From: Bacteroidota bacterium
GTDB taxonomy: Bacteria; Bacteroidota; Bacteroidia; AKYH767-A; 2013-40CM-41-45
Length of the DNA stretch: 50,570 nt
Reading direction: 5' to 3'
Assembly (NCBI GenBank): GCA_026391945.1
Contig: JAPLDA010000094.1
Span: forward strand, 1-50,570
Positions 33,757-42,924 of this stretch are shown piece after piece. Below the pieces are notes generated by a model, which saw only the letters and a program-made list of their open reading frames with translations, searched no databases and had not been told where the DNA came from. Positions within the stretch are counted from its first letter, which is position 1. Each line of letters starts with the position of its first letter. The position numbers and the translations under genes are program-made.

Positions 33757-34647
33757 TCAGAACTTATATCCAAGCCCGACACCAATTACCTCTTTGAATT
33801 GCGTGCGCCGGATGATGTTATGATCATATATGAGTTGCGTTGCTACCGTAGCTGTAATCAGCTTGTTTACTTTCAGGGTAAAACCTGTTTCCCAGTTTAC
33901 ATCGATGTTGGTCTGGTTGTTTTTGTCTTTGTCGGTGTAATTATCAAACAACTCCAGTTTGGTGGAAAGGGTGACGTTTTGCATGATCTCCTTTTTGAAT
34001 TTCATATTCAGGTAAGCTCCGAATTCTGCTTTCACATTTTTGCCGGTACCTTTTTGCATGGTTCCCGATGCATCCCTGGTTGCAGGCTCCACACCGTACG
34101 CTCCAAAATCAGCAAGGGTTTGATCGGTTACAATGGTGTATCGGCCCGTGGCGGGAGAAATGAATACTTCGAAATAATCCACCGGTTTATAGTTCACACC
34201 AAGTGCAATGGTGATGTATCCCGGGGCGAGGAACTTTGAAACGACCGTAGAGTCATCCGGATATTTATATCCTTTGGTGATTTGACTTTTCAGGTTCACC
34301 AAGGCACTGTAATACCACTTTCCTTTCATCAGCCTTCCGTATTTGGTAGTGAAATCAATCCTGTCATCATTTTTTCTGAATGGTGTTGCGCCGGATTTTA
34401 AAAGGGCATAGGCGAGTTCAAGCGAATTGTCCCACGTCGTTTTTTCTTTGGCATAATTGGCAAAGAGGTTGGCATTGCCGGCAAGCGACAAAGAATTTTC
34501 TCCGCCTTGTGCCCATTGGTTCAGGCTGACTTGTGTAAAGTTAACATTCACGAAACCTCCCTTTTTCCAGGAAGTGTCTTTCGCAGCCTGCGAAAAAACT
34601 TGAGAGGATGAAACCAGTATGACCAACAGGATCAGGATTTTTTTCAT
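33757..34647 (-). CDS. DUF3078 outer-membrane-type protein
   Basis: A 296-residue protein with signal peptide (ILILLVILVSSSQVFSQ). The mature part has the DUF3078 pattern: WKKGGFVNVNFTQVSLNQWAQGGENSLS near 27-54, a stretch of alternating beta-strands (FTTKYGRLMKGKWYYSALVNLKSQ), and a C-terminal strand ending GVGLGYKF with a terminal Phe. This suggests an outer-membrane beta-barrel or barrel-associated protein. Function unknown. It heads a short unit with crcB and DUF190. Confidence 0.88.
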   Translation of the reverse strand: MKKILILLVILVSSSQVFSQAAKDTSWKKGGFVNVNFTQVSLNQWAQGGENSLSLAGNANLFANYAKEKTTWDNSLELAYALLKSGATPFRKNDDRIDFTTKYGRLMKGKWYYSALVNLKSQITKGYKYPDDSTVVSKFLAPGYITIALGVNYKPVDYFEVFISPATGRYTIVTDQTLADFGAYGVEPATRDASGTMQKGTGKNVKAEFGAYLNMKFKKEIMQNVTLSTKLELFDNYTDKDKNNQTNIDVNWETGFTLKVNKLITATVATQLIYDHNIIRRTQFKEVIGVGLGYKF

Positions 34648-34676
34648 AAGAATGAAGATTGATTTTTTTAATCCTG

Positions 34677-34684
34677 CAAATGTA
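34677..34684 (-). promoter_or_regulatory. Candidate -7 element for the DUF3078-crcB unit
   Basis: Minus strand TACATTTG, matching TAnnTTTG, 29 bases before the ATG at 34647. The upstream TTG element is not clear. Confidence 0.45.
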
Positions 34685-34765
34685 ATGGATTGCAGGAAAT
34701 AATTTTGCTACTCTCCTGATTTGATTCACGATTCATTTATTACTATTGCGACTCATTCCCTTGAA

Positions 34766-35902
34766 ATGAGACTGACCAGTCCTGGTTTCTTCTGCATCAT
34801 TTTTCTTTCTTTTTTCCTTTGCTCTCATACGAAGGGACAGGAGAGAGAAAATTATGTTGACCAGTCGGCCATCGTCGCCAGGGTTCACTACGGATTCCTG
34901 CTCGCTCACCGCCCGCGTGTGGAACACCTCGTCAGGCATACTGCCGGATTCGAAATTTCCCTTTCGCGGCAACGCAATGGTGAAAAATTATGGGAGCAAT
35001 ATTATAAATATCCGCAGACAGGCTACTCATACATCTTCCTCGACTTTAACAACCCGGAGGTTTTAGGATATGCACACGGGTTGATGACGTTTATTAATTT
35101 CCCTTTTGTGAGAACCCATCACTTTCAGTTTTCCATGCGGCTTGCTTCCGGTTTGGGTTATGTGACTAAAAAATACGAGCGGGTGGAGAATTATAAAAAC
35201 GATGTGATCGGATCACACCTGAATGCTGCCATCCAGATCAATTTTGAAACGCGGTACAGACTTTCTCAACGTTTATATTTCAATGCCAACATCGGGATCA
35301 CCCATTTTTCGAATGGATCCTTCCGTACTCCAAACCTCGGCATCAACAACCCGGCTGTGAACAGCGGCTTTACATACCAGTTGCAGGATTCAAAAGAGTT
35401 CACCAGGAGCGCACATCCCGCACCTGGCAAAAGCCCCGAGGTCGACCTACTTTATGGAGCGGGTGTCAAGGAAAATTATCCTCCGACAGGAAGAAAATAT
35501 TTTGCCCACACCATTTCTTCTACGGTGTTAAAACCGGTCAATCATAAAGTCAGGCTTGGTTTGGGGCTGGATGTATTTTATGATCTTGGTTTGCTGAAAG
35601 CATTCGACAATGAAAATAAAAAGATCGACAGTGATTTTAAAATTATACGCAGCGGAATTCACTTCGATCACGAACTGATGGTCGGGAAATTATCCATTCT
35701 CTTCCAGATGGGAGCGTACTGGCTCGACCAATACAAAGGCGACGGAATATTTTATCACCGCATCGGTTTTAAATACCTGGTAAATAATCACCTGTTTTTA
35801 AACCTGTCACTGAAAACTCATTTTGCAAAAGCAGATTTTGTGGAATGTGGTTTCGGTTGGAAGTTTGGAAAAGTGAATGTAATGAAATCGACTACGGAAT
35901 AA
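34766..35902 (+). CDS. PagL-like acyloxyacyl hydrolase (lipid A 3-O-deacylase family)
   Basis: The product is 378 residues from the ATG at 34766. The signal peptide is RLTSPGFFCIIFLSFFLCSHTKGQ. The family is an outer-membrane beta-barrel esterase that removes the 3-O acyl chain of lipid A. The key motif ITHFSNGSFRTPNLGIN is present near 178-194, with the catalytic His180 and Ser182. Alternating strands continue to the end, with a longer loop (about 220-250) than the compact 150-residue PagL of proteobacteria. It is about twice the length of that PagL but normal for the Bacteroidota branch. The next gene starts 11 bases after the stop. Activity on lipid A is inferred. Confidence 0.85.
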   Translation: MRLTSPGFFCIIFLSFFLCSHTKGQERENYVDQSAIVARVHYGFLLAHRPRVEHLVRHTAGFEISLSRQRNGEKLWEQYYKYPQTGYSYIFLDFNNPEVLGYAHGLMTFINFPFVRTHHFQFSMRLASGLGYVTKKYERVENYKNDVIGSHLNAAIQINFETRYRLSQRLYFNANIGITHFSNGSFRTPNLGINNPAVNSGFTYQLQDSKEFTRSAHPAPGKSPEVDLLYGAGVKENYPPTGRKYFAHTISSTVLKPVNHKVRLGLGLDVFYDLGLLKAFDNENKKIDSDFKIIRSGIHFDHELMVGKLSILFQMGAYWLDQYKGDGIFYHRIGFKYLVNNHLFLNLSLKTHFAKADFVECGFGWKFGKVNVMKSTTE

Positions 35903-35913
35903 TAAAAACACCA

Positions 35914-36651
35914 ATGATCAGGCATCGCTCCATAGGTACATTCATTCTTTTCCTGATGATTTTTTTTACATCATGCGATAAAGATCATCTCTTCGATTGC
36001 CTGAAAAATACCGGCTCGATGACCAGTGAAAAAAGGAGTTCGGGAGAGTTCAACCGGATCGATGTGTACAACAACCCGGAAGTGATCATCGCACAGGATG
36101 TCGAAAACTCCATTACAGTCCAGGCCGGCGATCATGTGATTTCAGGAATCACGACGGAAATAAGCGGCGGTGTTCTGACGATCAGGAACGAAAACAAATG
36201 CAACTGGGTGAGGAGTTATGCAAAAACGATTGCTGTTTATGTGCATGTGAAAAATCTCCGCATCATCCACCATCACGGAAGTTCAACGATTTCTTCTGCC
36301 AATCAATTGCAAAGTACTGCGTTCGATCTGAATGTCTGGAATTCCGGCGACATCAACCTTTCCGTAAAAGCAGACAGTGTTTATTCGCGTCAGCATACAA
36401 CGGTTGGTGATATCACGTTGTCGGGCGAAACGAAGTATTGTTTTTTATACAACAACGGAAACGGTTTCTCTTATCAGAGCAGCCTCGTTGCTGATGATGA
36501 AGTAATTGTTCAGCGGGGAACAGGCGATTGCATGGTGAACGTGAACCAGCAACTGAATGTCGAAATCCATGATTCCGGCAACGTGTATTATTCCGGCAAC
36601 CCGCGGGTGACCAGTTCCATTACCGGTGTTGGAAGGTTGATTCATCAATAG
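35914..36651 (+). CDS. GIN-domain (DUF2807) lipoprotein
   Basis: The product is 245 residues from the ATG at 35914. The leader FILFLMIFFTSC ends in a lipobox cysteine (Cys21). The rest is the head GIN domain (DUF2807): EFNRIDVYNNPEVIIAQDVENSI near 46-68, ISGGVLTIRNENKC, then regular short beta-strands with G-N and S-G turns (LNVWNSGDINLSVKADSV; VEIHDSGNVYYSGNP), which suggests a right-handed beta-helix. The family is exported and its role is unclear; an adhesin-like role has been proposed. It begins 11 bases after the PagL-like gene, so the two are probably one transcript. Confidence 0.88.
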   Translation: MIRHRSIGTFILFLMIFFTSCDKDHLFDCLKNTGSMTSEKRSSGEFNRIDVYNNPEVIIAQDVENSITVQAGDHVISGITTEISGGVLTIRNENKCNWVRSYAKTIAVYVHVKNLRIIHHHGSSTISSANQLQSTAFDLNVWNSGDINLSVKADSVYSRQHTTVGDITLSGETKYCFLYNNGNGFSYQSSLVADDEVIVQRGTGDCMVNVNQQLNVEIHDSGNVYYSGNPRVTSSITGVGRLIHQ

Positions 36652-36678
36652 ATTTCTTCCGGAATCCCTTTCAAACTT

Positions 36679-36686
36679 TATCTTTG
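36679..36686 (+). promoter_or_regulatory. Candidate -7 element for the ABC-F gene
   Basis: TATCTTTG matches TAnnTTTG, 41 bases before the GTG start at 36728. No good TTG at the expected distance upstream. Confidence 0.4.
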
Positions 36687-36727
36687 CCCATTCTTAATTA
36701 GTAATTCTTCATTCATAATTCCCAACA

Positions 36728-38644
36728 GTGCTTTCTCTCAACAACATCAGCTTCGAATTCGGAGGACGTTATCTTTACAAAGAGGCGACCTGGCAGATCA
36801 ATCCCGGGGAAAAAATCGGGCTGATCGGCGCCAACGGTACCGGTAAATCAACGTTGCTCCGCATCATCAACGGCGAATATTCGCTGGAGAGCGGAAACAT
36901 TTCCAGGCTGAAAAACCTTTCACTCGGTTTCCTCAACCAGGATTTACTCTCCTACGACAGCGAAAAAAATATCCTCGATGTCGCCATGGAAGCTTTCAGC
37001 GACCAACTGAAACTACATGAAGAGATTGAAGACATCCTTGCCAGGCTGGAACATGATCACAGTGAAGAACTGCTTCACCAGTTGCACGACAAGCAAACGG
37101 CTTATGAAGCTGCGGATGGCTACAATCTTCAATACAAGGCTGAACAATTACTGGAAGGACTTGGCTTTTCAACAACCGATCTGAAACGCCCGCTGACTAC
37201 TTTTTCAGGAGGTTGGAGGATGCGCGTGATGCTGGCCAAGATCATGTTGCAGCAGCCTGACATCCTCATGCTCGATGAGCCAACGAATCACCTCGATCTT
37301 CCTTCCATCCTCTGGATTGAAAATTACCTGAGGGAATACAAAGGCACGGTGATCATCGTTTCGCATGACCGTTATTTCCTGGATAAAGTGATCGACCTTA
37401 CGGCTGAAATCGCCAACCAGAAAATCACGCTCTACAAAGGAAATTACTCTTTCTACCTCGAAGAAAAATCTGTTCGTGATGAACTGCAACAGAACCAGTT
37501 TGAAAACCAGCAACAGTACATCAAAGAGCAGGAGAAACTGATTAACCGTTTCCGGGCCAAAGCGAGTAAGGCGAAGATGGCTCAGTCACGGATTAAAAAG
37601 CTGGATAAACTGGAACGCATTGAAGAAGTCGGATCTTCCAATGCAACCGTTAAAATCAAATTTGACATTGGCAAGCAACCGGGGAAAGTCATTGCCAAAC
37701 TCGACATCAAAGAAAAGAGTTACGACAAACTGAAGATCTTTGAAAAGACGGAATGCGTGATCGAACGGGGAGATAAAATTGCATTGATCGGTGCGAATGG
37801 CCGTGGAAAATCAACGTTGCTCCGGATGATCAATGGAAGCGAACAGTTTGACGGCAAACTGGAGAGCGGGTACAATGTGATTACTTCCTTTTATGCACAG
37901 CACCAGCTCGAAAGCCTTAACCTGCAGAACGACATGATGCAGGAACTGCAGGACTTTGCACCGGCCGAAACGGATGTCAGGCTCAGAGCGGTTCTCGGTT
38001 CTTTTCTTTTTTCAGGCGATGATGTATTTAAAAAAATAAAAGTTCTCAGCGGCGGTGAGAAGTCAAGAGTTGCTTTGGCAAAAACCATTCTGAGCAAAGC
38101 CAATTTCCTCATTCTTGATGAGCCGACCAACCACCTCGACATGCAAACGGTGAACACGCTGATCCAGGTGTTGCAGGAATTTGAAGGAACATTCATCGTG
38201 GTATCGCACGACCGGTATTTCATCTCCCAGATTGCCAATAAAATCTGGTGGATCGAAAATCACCAACTCAAAGAATATCCCGGCGATTACGAAGAATACG
38301 AATATTCGCTTGAGCGAAAAGCAAAAACTCAGGCTGATAACCTGAAACAGCAGAAGAAAAAAGAAACGGAGAAGCCAAAGGAAAAAAAAGAATCACAACC
38401 TTCTGATGAACAGAGAAAACAAAAAAAGAAACTGCAAAACCGGTTCCAGTCGCTGGAGGAAAATGTGGCGAAACTGAAATCAGAAAAGAGTTCGCTGGAA
38501 CACCAGCTTTCTCTTCCGGAAATTTATGAGAACCAGGCGAAGTTTGCAGCCATGCTGCTTCGCTTCAATGAAGTTGAAAAAAAAATTGAAGAAGCAAGCA
38601 AGGAATGGGAACAGGTCTTTGAACAGTTGTCGGGCATGGAATGA
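36728..38644 (+). CDS. ABC-F family ATPase
   Basis: The product is 638 residues from a GTG start. Two ABC domains lie on one chain without membrane segments. Domain 1 has Walker A GANGTGKST (34-42), signature FSGGWRMRV and LDEPTNHLD. Domain 2 has GANGRGKST, signature LSGGEKSRVALAK and LDEPTNHLD. The linker (roughly 235-315) is the charged P-site interaction motif typical of ABC-F proteins. A Lys/Glu-rich coiled-coil tail follows domain 2, as in Uup/YdiF-like members. ABC-F proteins act on the ribosome in translation, some giving antibiotic protection; this one looks like a housekeeping member. Its own promoter element is visible. Confidence 0.93.
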   Translation: MLSLNNISFEFGGRYLYKEATWQINPGEKIGLIGANGTGKSTLLRIINGEYSLESGNISRLKNLSLGFLNQDLLSYDSEKNILDVAMEAFSDQLKLHEEIEDILARLEHDHSEELLHQLHDKQTAYEAADGYNLQYKAEQLLEGLGFSTTDLKRPLTTFSGGWRMRVMLAKIMLQQPDILMLDEPTNHLDLPSILWIENYLREYKGTVIIVSHDRYFLDKVIDLTAEIANQKITLYKGNYSFYLEEKSVRDELQQNQFENQQQYIKEQEKLINRFRAKASKAKMAQSRIKKLDKLERIEEVGSSNATVKIKFDIGKQPGKVIAKLDIKEKSYDKLKIFEKTECVIERGDKIALIGANGRGKSTLLRMINGSEQFDGKLESGYNVITSFYAQHQLESLNLQNDMMQELQDFAPAETDVRLRAVLGSFLFSGDDVFKKIKVLSGGEKSRVALAKTILSKANFLILDEPTNHLDMQTVNTLIQVLQEFEGTFIVVSHDRYFISQIANKIWWIENHQLKEYPGDYEEYEYSLERKAKTQADNLKQQKKKETEKPKEKKESQPSDEQRKQKKKLQNRFQSLEENVAKLKSEKSSLEHQLSLPEIYENQAKFAAMLLRFNEVEKKIEEASKEWEQVFEQLSGME

Positions 38645-38671
38645 TTTCTAATGATTGAATGATACTTCAGA

Positions 38672-40099
38672 ATGGTACTTGCAAATAAATACCGCCCGTT
38701 TATTCAATCCCGGAATACAGCTCAGCGAAGACTTCTGTTTTTTACCCGTTTGATGGCTCTCGCGGAAATCCTGGTGATTGTCATTGTTGTTGCATTGCTG
38801 CTGGTTAATTTTGCTTTCGGAAAAACAACCGACACGCTTACAACTTCAGCTAATTCACAGGACTCAACGGATTATTTCAAAACAGATTTTCCCCGGTACG
38901 AAAATCACGTCTATGTTCCCAACATCAAAACGGTGCAGTTTCATCCGCTCACTGCCGGCGGCGAATTTTCTCCGCCGCTGATCAGCCTCCACAGCCACGA
39001 CTTGCTGCAATTCAGTTTTGATGACCTCGATGGCGGAGTGAAATCCTACCAGTACCGTATCCTCCATTGTACGTACGACTGGAAGCCGTCGGATCTCCTG
39101 GAGAGCCAGTACCAAACCGGGTTCAGCAATATCGAAGTGGGCGATGCCCGGTTCTCCTTCAATACCATCCAGCAGTACACTCATTATAGTTTCAACTTTC
39201 CCGGTGAAAACCTGGCACCGCTGATCTCCGGAAATTTCCTGCTGGTTATTTTTTCAGATTACAACCCGGAAAAAATTGTCATCACGAGGCGGTTCATGGT
39301 CGTTGATCAAAAAGTTACCGTAGAGGCAAACGTTCACCGGGCCACCATCATCAGCGACCGGAAATCAAAACAGGAAGTTGATTTCAGTATCTTTTATCCT
39401 GACTATACCATCGATGATCCGTTCTCTGGTCTGAAGGTAGCGATTTATCAAAACGACAGGACCGACCAGGTGATCAGCAACCTGAAACCACAGTTCCTGA
39501 AGGACCATGAACTCATGTATGATTACGATGAAGGCAATGAGTTTGACGGCGGCAATGAGTTCAGATTTTTTGATACGCGATCATTGCGCACGCCGGCTGA
39601 ACATACGGAGAAAATCACACGGGATTCTTCCGGGTATCACGTGTACCTTGTCACGGATGCCAGGCGGTCATCAGAAATTTATTCAAGTGGAAGGGATATC
39701 AACGGACAGTTCATTATTCAAACGGAAGAAGGCAAAACAAGGGAACTGGAATCCGATTATTGTCGTGTTCATTTCAGTTTGAATGCTGACGAACCGTATC
39801 CAAACGGTAACGTCTACGTTTTCGGTTCATTCACCGGTTGGAATTGTACTTCCGCCAACAAAATGCATTATGACGCAGCGTCCGGGAAATACGAGGCCAC
39901 TCTTTTTTTAAAGCAAGGCTTTTACAATTATGAATATGTTTTCGTGGAAGACGGTTTATTCTCCGCCAATGAACAGGAAATAGAGGGGAATCATTCCGAG
40001 ACTGAAAATGATTACATGATTTGTGTTTACAACAGGAGAAGCAACAGCCGGTATGATGAATTGATTGGTGTGAAGAAGTTGAATTCCGTGCTGCACTGA
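38672..40099 (+). CDS. Type IX secretion system Plug protein (DUF5103)
   Basis: A 475-residue protein. DUF5103 is now described as the plug that closes the SprA translocon of the type IX secretion system on the periplasmic side. Recognised stretches are VKTVQFHP-type (NIKTVQFHPLTAG), LLQFSFDDLDGGVKSYQYRILHC, YTHYSFNFPGENL, ITRRFMVVDQKV, and a C-terminal CBM48-like segment (GNVYVFGSFTGWNCTSANKM). An internal start at 38753 (MALAEILVIVIVVALLLVNF) would give a standard signal peptide of a 448-residue protein and may be the true one; the longer N-terminus is otherwise unusual. apaG follows, a neighbour often seen. It fits the T9SS substrates elsewhere in the window. Confidence 0.85.
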   Translation: MVLANKYRPFIQSRNTAQRRLLFFTRLMALAEILVIVIVVALLLVNFAFGKTTDTLTTSANSQDSTDYFKTDFPRYENHVYVPNIKTVQFHPLTAGGEFSPPLISLHSHDLLQFSFDDLDGGVKSYQYRILHCTYDWKPSDLLESQYQTGFSNIEVGDARFSFNTIQQYTHYSFNFPGENLAPLISGNFLLVIFSDYNPEKIVITRRFMVVDQKVTVEANVHRATIISDRKSKQEVDFSIFYPDYTIDDPFSGLKVAIYQNDRTDQVISNLKPQFLKDHELMYDYDEGNEFDGGNEFRFFDTRSLRTPAEHTEKITRDSSGYHVYLVTDARRSSEIYSSGRDINGQFIIQTEEGKTRELESDYCRVHFSLNADEPYPNGNVYVFGSFTGWNCTSANKMHYDAASGKYEATLFLKQGFYNYEYVFVEDGLFSANEQEIEGNHSETENDYMICVYNRRSNSRYDELIGVKKLNSVLH

Positions 40100-40313
40100 T
40101 CTGAATTTACCAATGAAAATCTCCTTTCTTGTTTCAGTACAAGGATTTCTGAATTGCTTTTTCAAAAAAAAATCTGAACGATTTACTTTTTTTCAATGAA
40201 CTGAATTTCCACTACGTTCACACTCTGTTTTTTTAAATTCGTCAAAATAATTTTCAATCCCGTAGTATGTCTTTTACTTTTCGGAATAATAAAAACCTAA
40301 AACCATTTCAATT

Positions 40314-40700
40314 ATGATCACTCAGGTAACTTCAGGTATCAAAGTCAGCGTGGAGTCGTTTTATCGTCCTGATCAATCGAATCCACTGCTCAACCAGCAT
40401 GTTTTTGCTTACCGGATCACTATCACAAACAATAGTGATTACACCGTTCAATTGAAAAGACGTCATTGGTTTATCATTGATTCATCTTCCACAAACCGCG
40501 AGGTAGAGGGAGAAGGTGTTGTGGGCGATTTGCCGATCATCGGTTCAGGAGAAAGTTTTCAGTATGTTTCAGGTTGCAATTTTGATTCGGAACTTGGAAA
40601 GATGTACGGAACCTACCTGCTCGAGCGACTGATCGACAAAAAACCTTTCTATGCGCGAATCCCCGAATTTATGTTAGTCGTTCCTTATAAACTAAATTGA
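40314..40700 (+). CDS. apaG: ApaG domain protein
   Basis: A 128-residue single-domain protein of the ApaG/Fn3-like family. Typical stretches: ITQVTSGIKVSVESFYRP, HVFAYRITITNNSDYTVQLKRRHWFIIDS near 29-57, the glycine-rich VEGEGVVGDLPIIGSGESFQYVSGC near 63-87, and MYGTYLLER near 95-103. In proteobacteria ApaG is linked to cobalt and magnesium resistance, but its biochemical role is not settled. Length is normal. A terminator follows 30 bases after the stop. Confidence 0.94.
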   Translation: MITQVTSGIKVSVESFYRPDQSNPLLNQHVFAYRITITNNSDYTVQLKRRHWFIIDSSSTNREVEGEGVVGDLPIIGSGESFQYVSGCNFDSELGKMYGTYLLERLIDKKPFYARIPEFMLVVPYKLN

Positions 40701-40728
40701 TCAATCAACAATCCCCAATAAGTGAAGT

Positions 40729-40760
40729 GAAAAAACCTCTGTCATGCAGAGGTTTTTTTT
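40729..40760. terminator. Bidirectional terminator after apaG
   Basis: CCTCTG (40736-40741) and CAGAGG (40747-40752) form the stem, flanked by AAAAA before and a long T-run after. It serves apaG on the plus strand and could serve the minus-strand gene ending at 40809. Confidence 0.85.
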
Positions 40761-40808
40761 GTGCATGCATGGTTCCCTGGCTTCAACAAAAGGGGCGGCC
40801 TAATTGGT

Positions 40809-41939
40809 TTATCTTTTTTCAATCCAGCAACTGATCGGGTAATGATCAGAAAGTTTTTCATGAATGGTCCGGTAACCTGCTGATGTAAACTTCGGGTCAT
40901 GCAATATGTAATCGATGCGGAACGAAGGGAAAGCTCCGGCATAGGTTTTTCCAGGGCCGGAACCGCTTTCACGAAAAGAATCTTCCAGTCCGTCGCAAAT
41001 CCTTGAAAAAGTATAGGAGGAAGGAGTGTCGTTAAAATCTCCGCAGACAATAACGGGATAAGGACTTTCTTTGATGTGCTGATGCAATACTTCCACCTGC
41101 CTGGCGCGTTTGATGAATGCAGGTTTTAATCTTGAGAGGATGTTCAGGCTTTCTTTCACTTCATCCTGTTCCACGTCGCTGCCGAGGTTTTCAATGAACT
41201 TATAATCCTGTTGCCTGAAACGTATGCTTTCGAGGTGAGCGTTGTACACACGCACGGTATCGCTGCCAACGAGGACGTCAGAATAAATAAAAATATTTCC
41301 TCCGGTTGCCTGAAAATGAACAGCCTGTTTGCTGATGATGGGAAGTTTGCTGAACATGGCAATTCCCCAGTGATACGTTTCGCGTTGGGTGGTGGAGTAT
41401 TCAATGTTGGAGTAGGCCGCAGGAATTATTTTCTTCAGCGTATCGTTGTTTTTAAATCCGCTTTTAATGCTGTCGTTCGTGTAATATTCCTGGAGGCAGA
41501 GAATGTCAGGAGATTCTTTGGAAAGAAAATCGAAAATTTTTTCCCTTGTTTCGGAATTGTGCATCCAGTTGTACAAATCAAACAGGCGAACATTAAAGGA
41601 CATGACCTTGATCGGGAATGCACCTTCTTTTTTATGAACCGGTTCGGACGAAAAATAATGTATTTCGAAGATGTTAAATATCTTCCCGGCACCGCAAACG
41701 ATGATGATCAGTGAGAGGATACTCTTTTTACTCCTGGCAGACATCCAGAAAAGAGCAAATAAAAAATTGATGAACAAAAGTGTCCCGTATCCTAAACCGA
41801 AAAAAGCCAGCCACCATATTTTTTCAGGGCTGATCGAGGAAGCAGCATACGAAAACAGGAGTGCGACAGCAGAGAGGATGTTCAGTCCGAACATCAGCCT
41901 GTGAAACCAGTTTTTTTTAATTTCCTTTTTTGTTTCCAT
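40809..41939 (-). CDS. Endonuclease/exonuclease/phosphatase family membrane protein
   Basis: A 376-residue protein. Three hydrophobic segments (about 12-90) anchor it in the membrane. The catalytic domain follows with the EEP family motifs: VMSFNVRLFDLYNW near 113-126, a glutamate in CLQEYYT, VVCGDFNDTPSSYTFS, RIDYILHDPKF and the final SDHYPISCWI. These provide the metal and phosphate-binding residues of this DNase I-like fold. The family cleaves phosphodiesters or phosphomonoesters of nucleic acids, inositides or lipids; membrane anchoring favours a non-DNA substrate, by inference. Confidence 0.88.
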   Translation of the reverse strand: METKKEIKKNWFHRLMFGLNILSAVALLFSYAASSISPEKIWWLAFFGLGYGTLLFINFLFALFWMSARSKKSILSLIIIVCGAGKIFNIFEIHYFSSEPVHKKEGAFPIKVMSFNVRLFDLYNWMHNSETREKIFDFLSKESPDILCLQEYYTNDSIKSGFKNNDTLKKIIPAAYSNIEYSTTQRETYHWGIAMFSKLPIISKQAVHFQATGGNIFIYSDVLVGSDTVRVYNAHLESIRFRQQDYKFIENLGSDVEQDEVKESLNILSRLKPAFIKRARQVEVLHQHIKESPYPVIVCGDFNDTPSSYTFSRICDGLEDSFRESGSGPGKTYAGAFPSFRIDYILHDPKFTSAGYRTIHEKLSDHYPISCWIEKR

Positions 41940-42016
41940 TCGTAAGAAAGTTGAAAAAATAATTCATGAAATGAAAAATGATCATGGGTTACCGGGGAAG
42001 TGATCAGCCGCAACAG

Positions 42017-42922
42017 TTACTTCTCATTTTCTTTGCTGCTCCTGAACAGGAAGTCTCTTTCTTCTTTGGTGAGGCTTCCGTAACCCGACTTGCTGATTTT
42101 ATCGAGGATTTCATCGGTGCGTTCCTGCCGTGCTTTTTTGTTGTGAAGAAAGGTATCATCATCCACCGTTCTTTTGTATTTCACTTTCATCCGGTGACGG
42201 GAAGAAGGCCTGGAGAGCGAGGAGATTTTATCCATGATCCTGTTAAACCAGGCTGCCAGGTCGATTCCTTTTTTCAATTGTTTGATGTAAACAAACCCGA
42301 ACAAGGCGCCACCTAAATGTGCAATGTGCCCGCCGGCATTGTTGCCGCTGATGCTCAGCAAATCCAGCAGGATCGTGAACAATGCAATCATCCTTAACGG
42401 CACCCGGCCGATCAGGATTAATTGAACCGGATATTCGGGGAGTAACGTGGCTGCTGCAACGGTGATGGCCAGCACGCTGGCAGAAGCGCCCAGTGCAAAT
42501 GCTCCGTCAACAGCATTGCTGAACAACGGGAACACATTGAATGAAACAATGTAAAGAATAGCCCCGCACAACCCGCCAAGAATGTAGGTGCTGAATAATT
42601 TTTTTGTACCAAGGTATTCCATCAGGATTTGTCCCATCCAGTATAGCCACAGCATGTTGAAGAGGATGTGTAAAAACTCCTCGTGCAAAAACATATACGT
42701 GATCAGTGTCCATGGATGATGCAACAGGTTGTCGAGGGAAGCCGGAACGGCAAGCCAGTACGTGACATTGAAATAATCGTCGAGCGGAACTTTAAAAAGC
42801 CACATCACGCTTTTGGTAATATTAACCAGAAGAAAAACCGCGATGTTTGCGATGAGCAGTTTCTGAAGCGTGTTGCTTTGCCTGAGTTGATGTTTGATGT
42901 CGCTGACGAATGACGAAGCCAT
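42017..42922 (-). CDS. Rhomboid family intramembrane serine protease, C-terminal extension
   Basis: A 301-residue protein with six hydrophobic helices (about 20-215). The catalytic pair is Ser147 in GASASV and His202 in HIAHLGG. The usual GxSG motif reads GASA here, so the glycine after the serine is Ala. The helix 2 motif HEEFLHILFNMLWL is present. A cytoplasmic tail of about 80 residues (after 225) with RRPSSRHRMKVKY and a final ILDKISKSGYGSLTKEERDFLFR segment is typical of Bacteroidota rhomboids (DUF6576-like tail). It lies two bases after the second rhomboid gene, so they are cotranscribed. Confidence 0.9.
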   Translation of the reverse strand: MASSFVSDIKHQLRQSNTLQKLLIANIAVFLLVNITKSVMWLFKVPLDDYFNVTYWLAVPASLDNLLHHPWTLITYMFLHEEFLHILFNMLWLYWMGQILMEYLGTKKLFSTYILGGLCGAILYIVSFNVFPLFSNAVDGAFALGASASVLAITVAAATLLPEYPVQLILIGRVPLRMIALFTILLDLLSISGNNAGGHIAHLGGALFGFVYIKQLKKGIDLAAWFNRIMDKISSLSRPSSRHRMKVKYKRTVDDDTFLHNKKARQERTDEILDKISKSGYGSLTKEERDFLFRSSKENEK

Positions 42923-42924
42923 GG

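Noticed and set aside
41211-41714. A 167-residue plus-strand frame opposite the EEP-family gene.
   Set aside because: Antisense shadow with no recognisable domain.
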